Assembly: GCA_936432065.2 (NCBI GenBank)
Contig: OW386285.2
Span: 137,111,235 to 137,175,234, forward strand
Reading direction: 5' to 3'
From: Rutpela maculata
Lineage: Eukaryota > Arthropoda > Insecta > Coleoptera > Cerambycidae
Length of the DNA: 64,000 bases
Below the pieces are notes generated by a model, which searched no databases, was not told the origin of the DNA, and worked only from the letters and a program-made list of their open reading frames with translations. Made by a program: the position numbers and the translations under genes. Shown in pieces: positions 1 to 10,893 of the stretch; positions within the stretch are counted from its first letter, which is position 1, and the number at the start of each line of letters is the position of its first letter.

Positions 1-48
1 ATTTCTAAACTATAGTAAGAGAATGATATGTGGTGCTTTTGTGTCAGG

Positions 49-1539
49 TCACGCTAAAATGGGTAGAAGTGTAGTGTAGTTGTCGATCAGATATTTTTTT
101 GTTTCTAGTCTGAATCGCTTTTTCCTCATTGTTTTTATGTGTGGGGGAAGTTCATTAAATAACTTGATTCCGTTGTATTTAATGCATTTTTGAGACACAT
201 TTTTGCTATAAAATGGTACCTTATACGCGTTGGTTGTCCTAGCCCTCGTTTCATATTTATGTTCAACGATGGAACCAATGGTCTCTTTTTTGCTGTATGC
301 ATAGGCTACAGCCGCATGCATCACATCGAGTAACTGGTTCTCAGTAAAAATGTTTCTGCAGCTTTCTCTGCTTTTTTTATTAAAAATTATTCTCAAGATA
401 TAGTTCTGTGTTATCTGTAGCGGTCGTAAAGTTACGTTATAAGCGGAACCCCATACTGTGATACCATATCTAATAATAGATTCAACTAAGCTATTGTACG
501 TAATTAGGAGAGTTTTATTGTTCAGTATACCTTTTAGTCTATAAAATTTATAGATCAGTTTTCGTATTCTTCCATTTAAGTATTCGATATGATTTCCCCA
601 TTTCAAGTGCGGGTCTAGTACCAGTCCTAAATATTTTATGGTAGCGGCATTATGTACACAACTGTTAACCGATTCGTTTATGAGTATAGGCTCTAGCCCA
701 TTGGGCATTCCAAATTTTGTTGGGGAAAAGGCCATAAACTTAGTTTTTGTAATATTTAGTTTTAGGAGATTGTTATCTAGCCAAGTTTTTACTTTGCTAA
801 TTGCAGCGGTAGCTTTTTGCTTTGTGGATTCCCAGGTCTCCTCCGCACAAATTAGTACCGTATCATCAGCATATGAAATAATATTGCATCCGTAGTTTTT
901 CTGTAAGAGTTCATTTATGTATATAAGGAATAAGCTGGGACCTAAAATAGTTCCTTGAGGAACCCCAGTTTTTATAATTTTTGTTGCACTATAAGCGTTA
1001 GCTATTTTAACTTGCTGTGGTCTATTAGATAGATATTCTTTGAATAACTCATGTACTTTTCCTCTGATGCCTATTTTGTACAATTTGTTAAGTAGATGAG
1101 TATGGGAGACTGAATCGAAAGCCTTTTGTAAATCTAAAAATATGGCTAAAATTTTTTTGTTCGATTCGAAATTAGTTAGAATAGTATCTGTTAACAATTG
1201 AAGAGGTTCCTCAGTACCAATATGCTTTTGAAAACCATATTGATTTTTTGATATTATCTTATTTTTGTCTAGGAAAGACCGAAGTCGATTATTTAGACAC
1301 TTTTCAAAAATTTTTGCAATATTATTTATTAGCGATATTGGACGATAGTTTGCCATATCATTTTTATTGCCATTTTTATATATTGGTGCAACGAAGCTTT
1401 CTTTAAAACTTTTAGGAACGATAGAGTCTTTAAATATAAGATTAATGACGTAAGCAATGGGCTTACTAATGTGTTTAGATATAAGTTTTAAGATCTTTGT
1501 TGTTATACCATCTTTACCTGGTGAGGCGTTGTTTTTCAA
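49..1539 (-). CDS. LINE ORF2 reverse transcriptase domain (496 codons, open)
   Basis: This frame encodes the reverse transcriptase of the LINE, the enzyme that copies element RNA at a nicked chromosomal site. Motifs appear in the expected order: SPGKDGI at the N-terminus, NYRPISL (about residue 65), FLDLQKAFDSVSH (about 135), GVPQGTILGPSLF (about 192) and the catalytic YADD box (about 227). KYLGLVLD and the thumb region follow. The C-terminus has no RNase H domain. The frame opens inside ORF2 because of the frameshift at about 1535, so there is no genuine start codon. The long open frame suggests a fairly young insertion. Confidence 0.88.
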   Translation of the reverse strand: MKNNASPGKDGITTKILKLISKHISKPIAYVINLIFKDSIVPKSFKESFVAPIYKNGNKNDMANYRPISLINNIAKIFEKCLNNRLRSFLDKNKIISKNQYGFQKHIGTEEPLQLLTDTILTNFESNKKILAIFLDLQKAFDSVSHTHLLNKLYKIGIRGKVHELFKEYLSNRPQQVKIANAYSATKIIKTGVPQGTILGPSLFLIYINELLQKNYGCNIISYADDTVLICAEETWESTKQKATAAISKVKTWLDNNLLKLNITKTKFMAFSPTKFGMPNGLEPILINESVNSCVHNAATIKYLGLVLDPHLKWGNHIEYLNGRIRKLIYKFYRLKGILNNKTLLITYNSLVESIIRYGITVWGSAYNVTLRPLQITQNYILRIIFNKKSRESCRNIFTENQLLDVMHAAVAYAYSKKETIGSIVEHKYETRARTTNAYKVPFYSKNVSQKCIKYNGIKLFNELPPHIKTMRKKRFRLETKKYLIDNYTTLLPILA

Positions 1540-2330
1540 GTTGTATATTATTTACTTCATGCTCTTGTACGTCCTCTAAAAACATTGAATTAAGGTTTTC
1601 GTTTACGGTTTCGTTGTTTGTCAGATTTTGTATTTGGCCGGGGATTTCTTTTCCAATTTTTTCGCCAATTTCAATGAAAAAATTGTTAAAAGTGTTAGCT
1701 ATCTCTTTTTTATCGGTAATTTCCTTATCGTTATCAATGATCTTGTCAATACTATCAGTGCATTTCATCTTATGATTTGAAACTTCGTTGATGCAGTCCC
1801 AAATTTTTTTGTAATTATTCCCAGAGGATTGTATTTTTTCTTTGTAGTAATCATTTTTCGTTGCTCCAATTAGCGTTGTTACAGTATTTCTATAATTACT
1901 ATAGTATTCTATTAGTTGTCTATTTCCCTTATCTTTCATAAGTTTTCGCTTAAGTTTATCACGTTTTAAGATGGAATTTATTATCCCTTGGGTCATCCAT
2001 GGTTTCAGCTTATTGTTTCTATTTGTTATTTTAACTACTATTGTTGCTTCATGTATTTTTAAATTTAAGTTGTTATAGAAGATATTGGTTGCATTGTTGA
2101 CATTACTCTCTCTATACAATTCATTCCAATTTATTTTCTCAACTCCTTTCAACAGTTTTTTTTTCGTCCAATTTTTTAATTTCTTTTATCTTAATTGGTT
2201 TTAATTTTTCATTATTTTCAAGTTCCAAATTAAAAATGATTGGGTAGTGGTCAGTTATATTGTTACGCAGTACCGCTGGTAAACAATTTATTTGTGTTCT
2301 AGTATTTATTTTAGTAAAAAGTAAACGACT
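1514..2330 (-). pseudogene. LINE ORF2, endonuclease tail and linker (frameshifted from the RT)
   Basis: This is the upstream part of the same ORF2. Reading from about 2330 downwards, the end of the exonuclease-endonuclease-phosphatase fold is visible, with the characteristic DH-x-P motif (ITDHYPIIFNL). A linker follows, containing a typical pre-RT stretch (KPWMTQGIINSI, LKRDKLKRKL). The frame closes at 1514, overlapping the RT frame by 26 bases, and a one-base shift at about 1535 would join them. The catalytic N-terminal half of the endonuclease is absent. Confidence 0.75.
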
Positions 2331-2339
2331 ATTTGATAT

Positions 2340-3535
2340 TATTATGTACTGTGAACTAAAAGTATATTATTATAAGGAACCTAAGTGAGGTTATGATGTA
2401 CTATTTATTTATCCTCCAGGCAGGGAACTTGAAATATGTGAAGCTACCAAAAAAGGTTGAAAAAATTTTTGCAATTAGTAATTTTCTTTGCACTGACTTC
2501 AAATTGATATTTGGTAATAAGGTACAGTTCCTTGCTACTTTCCACTAATATGTAGAGAGGTATTTGTAAAACTGAGTGAAATTTTATTTCTTACTTTTCA
2601 GAGATATTTTTTGAAAGCGGTTCTCGAGTTAAAAAAATTACTATAACCCTTGTTCAGACATTTATTTAGAGGAACCTAGGAACGTATAAGATCAGTAAAT
2701 TTGAAGCTGTAGTATTTCAAATAAATTATAGATATTATGTTTTGCATTTTTAAAGTAATAAAGTAGCACAAAATTTACGAGAACAGTACCAAGTTTTGAG
2801 GCCAGTAATTTTTTAGTTTCTTTTGATAGGGCTTGGCTAACCCTCATAGTTTGAAACTTATTATTTTTACCCTCTTATATTGAAACCGCAAAGCAGCTTG
2901 CCCCGATATTGGAATCGTCAATTTCGTATCCTCATGGTCATGGTCATTAAATTTTTTGGTCAAAAGCTCGTAAAGAAGTCGTTTGCGACACGTTTTGTAG
3001 CCTGAGTATTATTGCGTTATCATCTGGCTGATGCTGAGCCATACTATCCAGAATAGCGTTAACTGTGGAGGAGCTTCCGTCCAAGTCAACGAATTACTGT
3101 AAGTGGCTTTTAGTCCAATTTATCCATCGCAGGCCTGGAGAAGACTCGAGTAGGAAAGCTCCTGTTTCAACATTTGTGGACAAAAAAATTTTTAATGTAT
3201 TTTTGACGAATTGCAGCTAAAAATTAATTGCTTTCTCAACTAAACAGCTGTTTGGGTTAGTTTTAACATTCACTTTTCTTTTTTTTTTTAGTGGTATTCA
3301 ATCCATAAGGATTAAAAGTTGAGAACTACTTACCAGTTAGTTAGAGGCAAGTAGCCGAATTCCTCGTTTAATTATTTTTCTTGATATATTAACTGTCGCT
3401 CACTTTCAAAAATTTTATTAGGCATTAAAAGACATAACATAATTCAGAGCGGCAATACGGCTTTCAAGAAAAAAAATATGCACATGATGATGATGCAATA
3501 GCTAAATTGACATCACTTATATAAAACTCTGTAGA
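2340..3535. other. No assigned gene; AT-rich sequence
   Basis: I see no recognisable gene or repeat boundary here. On the minus strand, 2930-3170 can be read as a short coding-like stretch (for example SSSTVNAILDSMAQ) broken by a stop codon. It does not resemble a family I can name and may be chance. Confidence 0.3.
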
Positions 3536-3539
3536 CCAG

Positions 3540-4830
3540 TTAAAACCTTCGTTATATGTACAGACTTAGTGAAGGCTTTTGACACAGTATGTTACGAAAC
3601 ATTTTTAAATAAATTGCAAGACATTGGACTTTAAGGTATAGCACTAGAGTTGTTCAAAAGCTATGGAAAACAATGTGTAAAAATTGGTGATATTTTGAGT
3701 GAACCAGAAATTGTGGCTTATGGTGGTGTTAAAGCCCATACCCATCTCAGTTTATCTAACCAATATACTTACGCTTGCTACTCCAAGAACTATTATTTCT
3801 TTTGCAGATGCCACAGTTATATTTTATGAACCAACATCCTGGGAATTTCTCAAAAACTTAGTTAAACAGGACCTAAAACAAATGAAATATGCGTTTAATG
3901 GCCTAAAATTAAGACTTTTACTTACCTCTAACATCGTGCTGCCGTAATATCCGAAATTTTGGAAAATAAAATTAACCATGTCAATGCAACATAGAAAGGA
4001 AAATATTTGGGAATTTATAAAACAAAATATTGTTCAAAAAGTCAGAGGACTGTTGTATACATATTTTTCTACAATAAACTAGATTTGAATATATCACGAA
4101 AGGTCAACCGCGCCCAAAATTTTGTATACCAGATTTTCTCTTTGACGAAGATTACACAGATTTCCTCCAGATTTCCTCGGATTTCCTTAAGATTTCCTCG
4201 GATTTCCTAAGATTTCCTCGAATTATTTTCAAAAAATTTTTGAAGAGTGGGGGAAGAAATTCAAAAAGCAAAAGACTTCCAGACTTCAGATTTCCTCCAG
4301 ATTTCCTGGGATTGCCTAAGATTTCTTGGGATTTCCTAAGATTTCTTAAGATTTCCTCGGATTGCCCAGGATTTCCTCGGATTTCCTTCTGAGCGTACAC
4401 CAAATTTCCTTCGCGGTTTGCCCTTCGATATATCACTTTGAGAAAAATATATGAAAAAAACAGAAAAAGCCGTCTATTCGTTTTTGGTTAACGATATATC
4501 ATGTAAAAAATATTTCTTTTTTTTTTAATCGAATTAACTAAGTATGAACATTTAAGCAAATAACACCACCATTGACTAAACTAATTCTTGACAAGGCAGC
4601 TTAACCATCTGAACTTAAAAATGTCGAATTATATTTTAATACATTAAGATATCTTAAGAAATGCAATGTATTTACCCATATCTCCCCTAAACTACCTTTG
4701 GCAAATGCATTGCGACAAACTCATAAAAGGTCTTTTGTTACGAATTTGAACAGTCTTTGGAATGAATTTACTGGTTCATCTTTCCGACGTCTTGTAATTG
4801 TCCAATTTTATGAGTTATTAAATACAAAGT
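3540..4830 (+). pseudogene. Decayed LINE reverse transcriptase
   Basis: A degraded non-LTR reverse transcriptase on the plus strand. Around 3565 the frame reads TDLVKAFDTV, matching the D-x-x-KAFD motif of RT domain A. Around 3800 it reads SFADATV, a damaged version of the (F/Y)ADD catalytic box in which the second aspartate is lost. Several stops and frame changes lie between these motifs. Downstream fragments near 4065 and 4720-4790 resemble the thumb and C-terminus (SLWNEFT). A minisatellite has expanded inside it at 4158-4390. The copy cannot be functional. Confidence 0.6.
4158..4390. repeat. 11-bp minisatellite, GATTTCCTCGG/GATTTCCTAAG variants
   Basis: Head-to-tail copies of a roughly 10-12 bp unit, core GATTTCCT followed by AAG or CGG or CCA, in two blocks (about 4158-4220 and 4288-4390) separated by about 65 bases of unrelated sequence. 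A minus-strand open frame across it is a repeat artefact (NPGQSEEILR-like periodic peptide). Confidence 0.85.
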
Positions 4831-4839
4831 AGGAAGGAA

Positions 4840-5675
4840 CTCTGTTACTGCTTGTAAAAGAAGTCATAAAAAATATATTTTTTATATTTCTGTAGTTTTG
4901 ACATCGTTAAAAAGACTTAAAGTTTCTAGTTCTTATTCAAACAAATATAATTGACTGATCAATTTTTCAATGCCAATACGAAACAGTCAATAGAATATAC
5001 TATATAAATATCATTTTTTTTAAATTATACGTATTCTTTCTTATTTAGTCAAATATTATTATAGAGTATTAAGTAAGAATTTTTTATATACAGAGTGTTT
5101 GGCACATAGATAGAAAGTTCTAAAGGGTGTGACGGAGAGGTCATTTAGATTCTATATGACCATACATATACCGTTATACAAAGTATTACAGATTTGGAGA
5201 TATCGGCTTTTTATGGCTATTTGTGTATTAAGACTATTAAGAGCACAAAGTCTTTCATTGTCACTCGAGAGAGTAAGTTGACACGCAACGCGAATCGGAG
5301 CGCGTCAACACTCAAGATTTTATCTACAATCATTTGAAAATATCAAAATAAAAGAAATAATTACGTTTAATTTTGGCTGGAAACAGCGATTCATAAATGT
5401 TGTATGAGTATGCTTTGCATATGTGATTAAAATAAAGAGACGAACAAAACACAAACGCTGTCAATGTATTTAAGTTTTATTAATTATTATAATGTTCGTA
5501 TTTTTCTTATAAATAAATTAGGTATTTAATTGTTTCTCTTATAGCAACTTTCATTATATTAACAACAGTTTTGGAGCACTACAGTTTCATAAAAATGCAC
5601 TGTAAATTTTCTAACCAAACTTGTTTAAGGACAGTTGGACGCGAGCGAGTGTTAATAGTGTATTACATTATAAGA
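4840..5675. other. No assigned gene; possible decayed transposon end
   Basis: AT-rich DNA without a recognisable gene. At about 5090 the string TACAGAGTGTTTGGCACA looks like the outer end of a Tc1/mariner-type miniature element, but I could not find a matching opposite end. Confidence 0.25.
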
Positions 5676-5679
5676 CAGT

Positions 5680-6440
5680 TATATTAGTGGGTGCCATTTG
5701 GCAGGTTGGTACTTACACCAAAGAGATTCATTTTCGATGAGGATGCGTCAACATTTTCCCTTAGGAACCAAGATGGCGGCGATTTTCTGAGAAAAAAAAA
5801 CTTTAAACAGCAATCAGTTATATTAGTCCTAAACATAAGTGGTTAAATGATATCTGATGAACACGAATATGGTGTCTACTTTTAACTGACATCAGAAATG
5901 TGCAAAGTAAGGAAGTTCTCAATTCGACCCGCATTATGTTTTTTTTTAAGTTCATTCAATCATTATTTATAGATTCTCTTAAACGATTTCTATGAAATAT
6001 TGTCAAACTAAAAGGTATGGCTCGGCGGTGGTCCCATAATAATTTTGTCAAGCTACGTGTAGTGTAAGGCGAACAAAATAAGGAAAATAAAAAATTTTTT
6101 TAGTTAAACATTTCAAGAATATGTCGGATGCACCTGCAATAAGAAAAATGTAATATAGCGTATTTTAGAAGTAGCTGATACCGAACCTGATGTCAAAAGT
6201 TAGAAATTAAAAAATATGATTATGATTATGAAGAAGGCAGACAGGACATTTTTTTGAAAACATTTACCTTGTCTTTTTCTTCTCAAAAAATGGCCGCCAT
6301 CTTGGTTTTTAAAGGAAAATGACGCGTCCTCATCGCAAATAGATCTCCTTGGTATAAGAGCCAACTATGCCAAGTGGCACCTCGTGGAGTTGAAGGGCAA
6401 TATTCACCTTATTTACGTGGCGTATCGCACCCACTATATA
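5680..6440. mobile_element. Non-autonomous element with about 100-bp imperfect terminal inverted repeats
   Basis: The left part (5683-5800) and the right part (6285-6440) are inverted copies. Both contain TAGTGGGTGC at the outside, then GATGAGGAYGCGTCA and, innermost, ACCAAGATGGCGGC. The left arm lacks about 45 bases found in the right arm just inside the tip. The 500-bp centre has no coding capacity. The superfamily cannot be told, because no clear target duplication is visible beyond a possible TA. Confidence 0.65.
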
Positions 6441-6634
6441 GGGTTTAAGATACGAGCATAGAAGTTAACTGAGCTAGCGATGCGAAAATGAGATAATTTG
6501 TGGGTAGATAAATGCACTGTATCTCACTAAGAAATAAACAACGCACAAAGTATTTTTATGAGCTATCTTGATTTTTATTAACCCTCACGGATATACATAT
6601 TTTCGCTGAAAACTTGCAAAAATATTATTTGTAC

Positions 6635-6866
6635 CAATAAATATTGAACAAAAAACACCAAATTTTTTAATAAAATGGTATATTTTACTTTTATTCAAAA
6701 AATTATTAAGGTAATGTTTCAGAGCTGGGCAGTAACTAGTTACTTTTAACTGAAGTTAGTAACTTTAGTTAAAAGTAACTAGTTACTGCCCAGCTCTGAA
6801 ACATTACCTTAAAAATTTTTATCATTTTAATAAAAAATTTGATGCTTTTTGTTCAATAAATATTGA
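6635..6866. repeat. Long palindrome with hAT-like core ends
   Basis: The arms at 6635-6763 and 6765-6866 are inverted copies. The outer segment (CAATAAATATTGAAC) is about 80-90% matched. The inner core 6720-6798 is a near-perfect hairpin beginning CAGAGCTGGGCAGTAAC and ending in its exact complement. CAGAGNTGGGCA is the style of a hAT terminal inverted repeat, and AGTAACTAGTTAC is a subterminal repeat. A third diverged copy of the tip lies at 6867-6915. The flanks are inverted rather than direct, so this is a fold-back arrangement and not a simple insertion. Confidence 0.75.
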
Positions 6867-6914
6867 ACTAAAGTTACTAACTTTAGTTAAAAGTAACCAG
6901 TTACTGCCTAGCTA

Positions 6915-7392
6915 GGATAAAATAAAAAAAATTTGAGGTTTCTGGTTCTTGTACACACACTAAATTACAATTTTTTTTCATCCCCTTTAATAATGGGGTG
7001 CGGGTGGTAATGGGGGTGGCTAATGCCAAAATTTTTTTGAGACCTTAGCTTCTCTTGTATATACTAAATACAAATTTTATGAACTCTTACCTGCTTGATT
7101 TACCTATTTACCCCAAATTTACCCCAATTTACCCCCCAACCCTTCGACGGAACAAGATGAAAATATAATCTAGTTCTACATCTCGTTAAAGTACATATGT
7201 GTACCAAATTTCAAGTCAATATCTCAAATGGTTCCAGAGTAAACGTGCGCACAAAAAAAAGTTACAGACAGACCGACAGACAGAAAATTTTTTTCGCTCA
7301 AACTTAAAATCTCTTCTAAGCCTATCTGAACAATAAAAATTTTTAAAAATTTTTTTGTCGTTACTATACTTCCACTGGATGTGGAAGTAAAA
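6915..7392 (+). repeat. Family A interspersed repeat, partial copy (A1)
   Basis: One of four copies of a repeat family in this window (others at 10894-11616, 22831-23945 and 26163-26863). This copy starts inside the unit at GAGGTTTCTGGTTCTTGTAC and lacks the outer CCGCTGCCC end. It keeps the TTTACCCC-rich segment, the ACAGACAGACCGACAGACAG microsatellite near 7265, and the right-end hairpin ACTTCCAC-TGGAT-GTGGAAGT at about 7369-7389. It has no coding capacity. Confidence 0.85.
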
Positions 7393-7499
7393 TAGATTTA
7401 TTATTTAGAAAAGCATTTTATATGATCTCTTCTCTCTCCTATCCTCATTATTAAGTATTTCTTAATAATCCTAACTAACCTAAGATCCTATGAATCCAA

Positions 7500-7714
7500 A
7501 ATACAACTTACAAAAGTGACTAGTAACACTAACAAGAATAGTACAAATTTAAAAGTAACTTATAAATGCTTCTATTTACTTCCGCAAAGTTACTAGTAAT
7601 TCAGTTACTCTTAAAAAAAGTAACCAATTTACCATGTAACGTAGTTACTTTTTTAGTCAAATACTGTAACTAGTAACTAGTTACTTTTTTAAAGTAACTT
7701 GCCAAACTTAAATT
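7500..7714. repeat. GTAAC/GTTAC subterminal repeats, probable right end of a hAT-like element
   Basis: Many copies of AGTAAC and its complement, in both orientations, end in AAGTAACTTGCCAAACTTA. This resembles the complement of the hAT-like tip seen at 6720 with several substitutions. I infer that 6720-7714 was one hAT-type element later interrupted by family A copy A1. The right terminus is too diverged to be certain. Confidence 0.4.
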
Positions 7715-9130
7715 AGGTAATAAGGTTCAATTAATATTTAGCGGAATTTTTTGAAGGTTCAATTTTTTTTTTTTTCAATTTTTGTTTTATTTCAAGTCCA
7801 CAAAACTACATCAGCCCGTACTGTAACTACAAAACACGAAGTTAACTGCTGACTACTTTATAGTTGTGTTGTGTTAAATAAGTTAGTTAAAAGTTAAATA
7901 AATCCTACATAAAACCGAAATGCAAATAGTGATACAGTGAATTTAATTCACATAAAACATTTATTTCTTCACTCGCATTCTGCTTGTAATGTTCTTAAAA
8001 AAATGTTTAAAACTTTCCAGCGAGACTGCATTCCCGTTCAGCAGGTGTGATCAAGCAGTTTTGAAAAAAGTTACCAGTGTGTGGGGCCTTGGCAGGTTTG
8101 ATTGTACTATTGGTAGCCAGCAGCTACCTTGATGTGTTACGGACTACAGTTCGCAATATACTTATTTATTTAGTTGTAAACATCATAAATTAACATTATG
8201 TGGAAAGATTTTTTATTTAGATGTAAGAACAAGTTATTATATATCTGCCAAACTGGAATTTATTGTGATTATGGTTTTGATACGATCTAAACAAATAACA
8301 AACATACGTGAATAAATAGATACCACCTGCTGCACGTTCAGATGATTTTCTTGAATTTAATCAATGATTACTTTTAGACAAACTTTTGTTAAACAAATTA
8401 TATTATGTATCTTCAAGTCATGATTTCACAAATTATTTACGAAGGTTTTGAATAATGCAGCTTCAAACATCCGTAAATAGGCAGTATTTTAATAATGCTC
8501 ATTGTGGACAACCGCCTAACAGATTGTAGGTTTAAGTGTCATACTTGCAATTTTAATGATCTTCCGATGATACCATCTTGACTGTCGAAACGTTGGTCAG
8601 TATACTATGCATTATCTTTGTGTTCATAGAATATTATCAAAGGTGTTACAACATTCTTCACGTGCATTTTTTTCATAAAATGTTTTATAACCTTTTGATC
8701 GATTATTTTCAAAAACTCTGGCGTTCTTCCTATAACTAACACAAATTTATTGTCCAAAGGATCTTGCCGGTTAAGTATATGGAATTGGGTCTCCAGCGGT
8801 TTATTGGGCTATTCATTCACATGAATGTTGCTTATGACTAGGAATGCTCAATAAAATATTTAATTAACCTCTATCCCCTATATTACCAGAGTTATGGAGG
8901 TATCAACCTTCAATTTTAAAATTAATTTTTTTCAAAACTGTTGAAGATAATTAATTGAAATTAATAGGAGACGTTGATATAAAATTGCTTTACATTTTAC
9001 ATTTTTTTTTATATTCCTATTACGTCATTTAGTAGGTATATTAAAAAAATAATTTAATTTTTGAGGGTGCCGTTTTTATATCACCCCTCGAGTGACACCT
9101 ACCAAATAAATCTATATTATTTAACACTCC
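7715..9130. other. No assigned gene
   Basis: AT-rich DNA with no recognised gene or repeat, apart from the ribozyme-like motif listed separately at 8566-8605. Confidence 0.3.
8566..8605 (+). other. Degenerate hammerhead-like motif, Penelope-type 3' end
   Basis: The string CCGATGA, a short variable stem, then CGAAACG, is laid out like the CUGANGA-stem II-GAAA core of minimal hammerhead ribozymes in Penelope-like retroelements. One core base differs from the consensus (U4 to C) and stem II pairs poorly. A related motif is at 15661-15705. Sequence similarity is short, so this is a suggestion only. Confidence 0.3.
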
Positions 9131-9139
9131 ACCACAGTC

Positions 9140-9440
9140 GTTGCTTAATTATTTTCTAAGGTGACCACCCCATATATTTTTCACTAGTAGTATAGCAGGT
9201 TTCTTTCCTGACAATTGTACTAACTTCATTATATTATTGTTATCCGTCATATTTCTTTCAATACATATTTTTTTGGAGTGTCCATCCTATATATTTTTCA
9301 ATAAAAGTATATCCCAGTTCTTCTCTGGCAATAGCATTTATAGCGTTTACTACCTACTAAATATTATTTTCTCCATCAATCGGTTTTGTAGATATAGCGC
9401 CAACAGACAAGCAGATACCAGACAAACATCAGACAGATAG
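9140..9440 (+). repeat. Family B interspersed repeat, copy 1
   Basis: This stretch recurs at 24040-24262. Shared landmarks, in order, are TGACCACC..., a TTTCWCTAGWAGTATAG-like segment, TTTCTTKMCTGACA, GAGTGTCCAYCCTRTATATTT, and TAAAAGYATATCC followed by TTCTYTGGCAATA. Within the unit, two half-units (GACCACCCCATATATTTTTC and GTCCATCCTATATATTTTTC) suggest an internal duplication. It has no coding capacity and ends close to a GATA microsatellite at 9436. Confidence 0.6.
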
Positions 9441-9544
9441 ATAGATAGACTGACGAAATTGAATGACTTTAATTTTCGTAATCTGTATCTTCTGAAACTT
9501 GAAAATCTGATAGTAATTTTCTCACGATTACAAGACTTTCCTGG

Positions 9545-9852
9545 GGCGAGCGTAGAGGCGACTTCAATGTGAATGTCAGTCGATATTCCGTTGAAGCAAC
9601 GTCGAGCGCGGTTAGTACTTGGATGAATGACCCATCTTGGGAAATACAGCGTTCTCGTCCCACCTTCTAGCGGCTTGTATATCAGTGTATACGCGGAGGC
9701 TACGTAATTTCAGACGAGGATTACGTAGTGGATATACCATCCTTAGGAGGGGATGTAAAGCAGGTGGTCTCTTGTCTATTAAATGTTAGGCAAGTAAAAG
9801 ATCCCTACTCTTCTTAAGGGAAGAGGTTCGGAAATAAGGAAAAAAAAATTCC
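9545..9852 (+). mobile_element. SINE with 5S rRNA-like head (SINE3-type)
   Basis: Positions 9588-9640 match the internal part and 3' half of insect 5S rRNA closely: AAGCAACGTCGAGCGCGG, then TTAGTACTTGGATG followed by a GACC-CTTGGGAA-like stretch. That region holds the RNA polymerase III internal promoter (A box, IE, C box) of 5S genes. The 5' half (9545-9587) is strongly diverged. The body runs on to 9831 and shares a 75-bp block (9757-9831, about 5 mismatches) with the tRNA-headed SINE at 22059-22133. It stops in an A-rich tail at 9840-9849. This is a retroposed element, not a functional 5S gene. Confidence 0.7.
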
Positions 9853-9902
9853 TTCAGTTTAAATATATAGACTAAAAAACACCTTTCAGTTTAAATATAT
9901 AG

Positions 9903-9986
9903 ACTAATCTAATATACAAGGTGTAATCATTTTCATGTCATTAAAAAAAAACTGGTGGTGGGAAACGACTAAACGAACAAAAAAGC
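9903..9986 (+). repeat. Family D repeat fragment
   Basis: About 80 bases (AAGGTGTAATCATTTTCATG onwards) recur in the opposite orientation at 12536-12616, at roughly 80% identity by eye. The block abuts the Tc1/mariner-type element at 9993. Identity of the parent element is unknown. Confidence 0.55.
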
Positions 9987-9992
9987 CTTATA

Positions 9993-10548
9993 CAGTGTGT
10001 CTCACTTTTCATCACTTCACCCCAATATCTCGGCCATTTGTTGATCAATTTAGATCAAATTTGCACTCCATGTTAACAAAGATATTGGTATGCTAAGTTC
10101 TAAGTATTTTAAAAAATAGCTACAATTTTTCAAATATTCATTTCATAATAGTGTTTTGGATAAAAAATGTGTCCCAATGCTTAATTAGCGTCTTTATTAC
10201 ACGACTGCCAAGTTATGTAAATAAATAACTCGAATAATATGGTGATTATTATTGAAATCTTAGATATGATTTTTTTTAAAGGAATGAATATTTTTTAACG
10301 AAATTTGGTATACAGGGGTTCTAGGTCATGCCGAACAAGATTCTGTAAAAACAAAAACCCCATCTCATCGCTAATATAAATGCCCAATTTTTTTGATCGT
10401 AGTAGGCGTATTTAATTTCGAAAAAAAAAATTTTTTAAATAACTTTTTAATCACAATCTGAAGCAAAAGAAGTATACCAAATTTGATCTAAATCGATCAG
10501 CAAATGGACGAGATATTGAGGTGTAGTGGTGAAAAATGAGACACACTG
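9993..10548. mobile_element. MITE with about 75-bp TIRs, Tc1/mariner type (TA duplication)
   Basis: The ends are inverted copies starting CAGTGTGTCTCAC on the left and ending GAGACACACTG on the right, each flanked by TA. The inverted repeats extend about 75 bases (to CAAATTTGATCTAAAT on the right arm) with roughly 80% identity. The 556-bp element has no transposase frame, so it depends on an enzyme encoded elsewhere. TA target choice and CAGTG tips fit the Tc1/mariner superfamily. Confidence 0.8.
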
Positions 10549-10893
10549 TATAACATGGGGTCTAAAACCCATAGTTTTAGAAAAAAAAAATAAATAAAAA
10601 TTTCGAAAATTTTCAATAAAATTGTTTGAGAACTGCTGGAATGTTGGGATAGGCTTTTATTTTGGCGTATGTCGGCGCCTCTAACCATCAAATACGCTAA
10701 TACGGCTTTTTCAAAGTATCGCGCTCCTTTGTAGAGCCGCGCGTCGGCGAAGACACAAGTTAATAATCACACTTTTTTATGGTTTTTTTTTAAAGTAGGT
10801 AAGGTAAAACTATACTCCCTCTTGTGCAATATTTTAGTTTCTGCGCACACTTCGTTAAGCACACACGTCGAACCCGTTCGTTGTTTTCGTTCT

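Larger units (their letters stand above)
1..2330 (-). mobile_element. 5'-truncated non-LTR retrotransposon (LINE), CR1/Jockey-like
   Basis: A minus-strand LINE runs off the left edge of the window. From its 5' side it shows the last part of an apurinic-type endonuclease (motif TDHYP near 2250), a linker region, then a reverse transcriptase ending at 49. The upstream endonuclease is missing beyond about 2330, so the copy is 5'-truncated, as is usual after target-primed reverse transcription. A one-base frameshift near 1535 separates the two frames. The 3' UTR and tail lie outside the window. The clade is judged only from the look of the RT domain. Confidence 0.85.

Noticed and set aside
1497..1775. 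Plus-strand open frame opposite the first LINE
   Set aside because: It is the antisense shadow of the LINE ORF2 and has no protein-like motifs.
4152..4436. Minus-strand open frame with repeated EEILRNLRKSQEILG-like peptide
   Set aside because: It is created by an 11-bp minisatellite whose unit is not a multiple of three, so the periodic peptide is an artefact.
9588..9660. A functional 5S rRNA gene
   Set aside because: The 5' half is too diverged, no terminator T-run follows at the right place, and a SINE body and A-rich tail continue.
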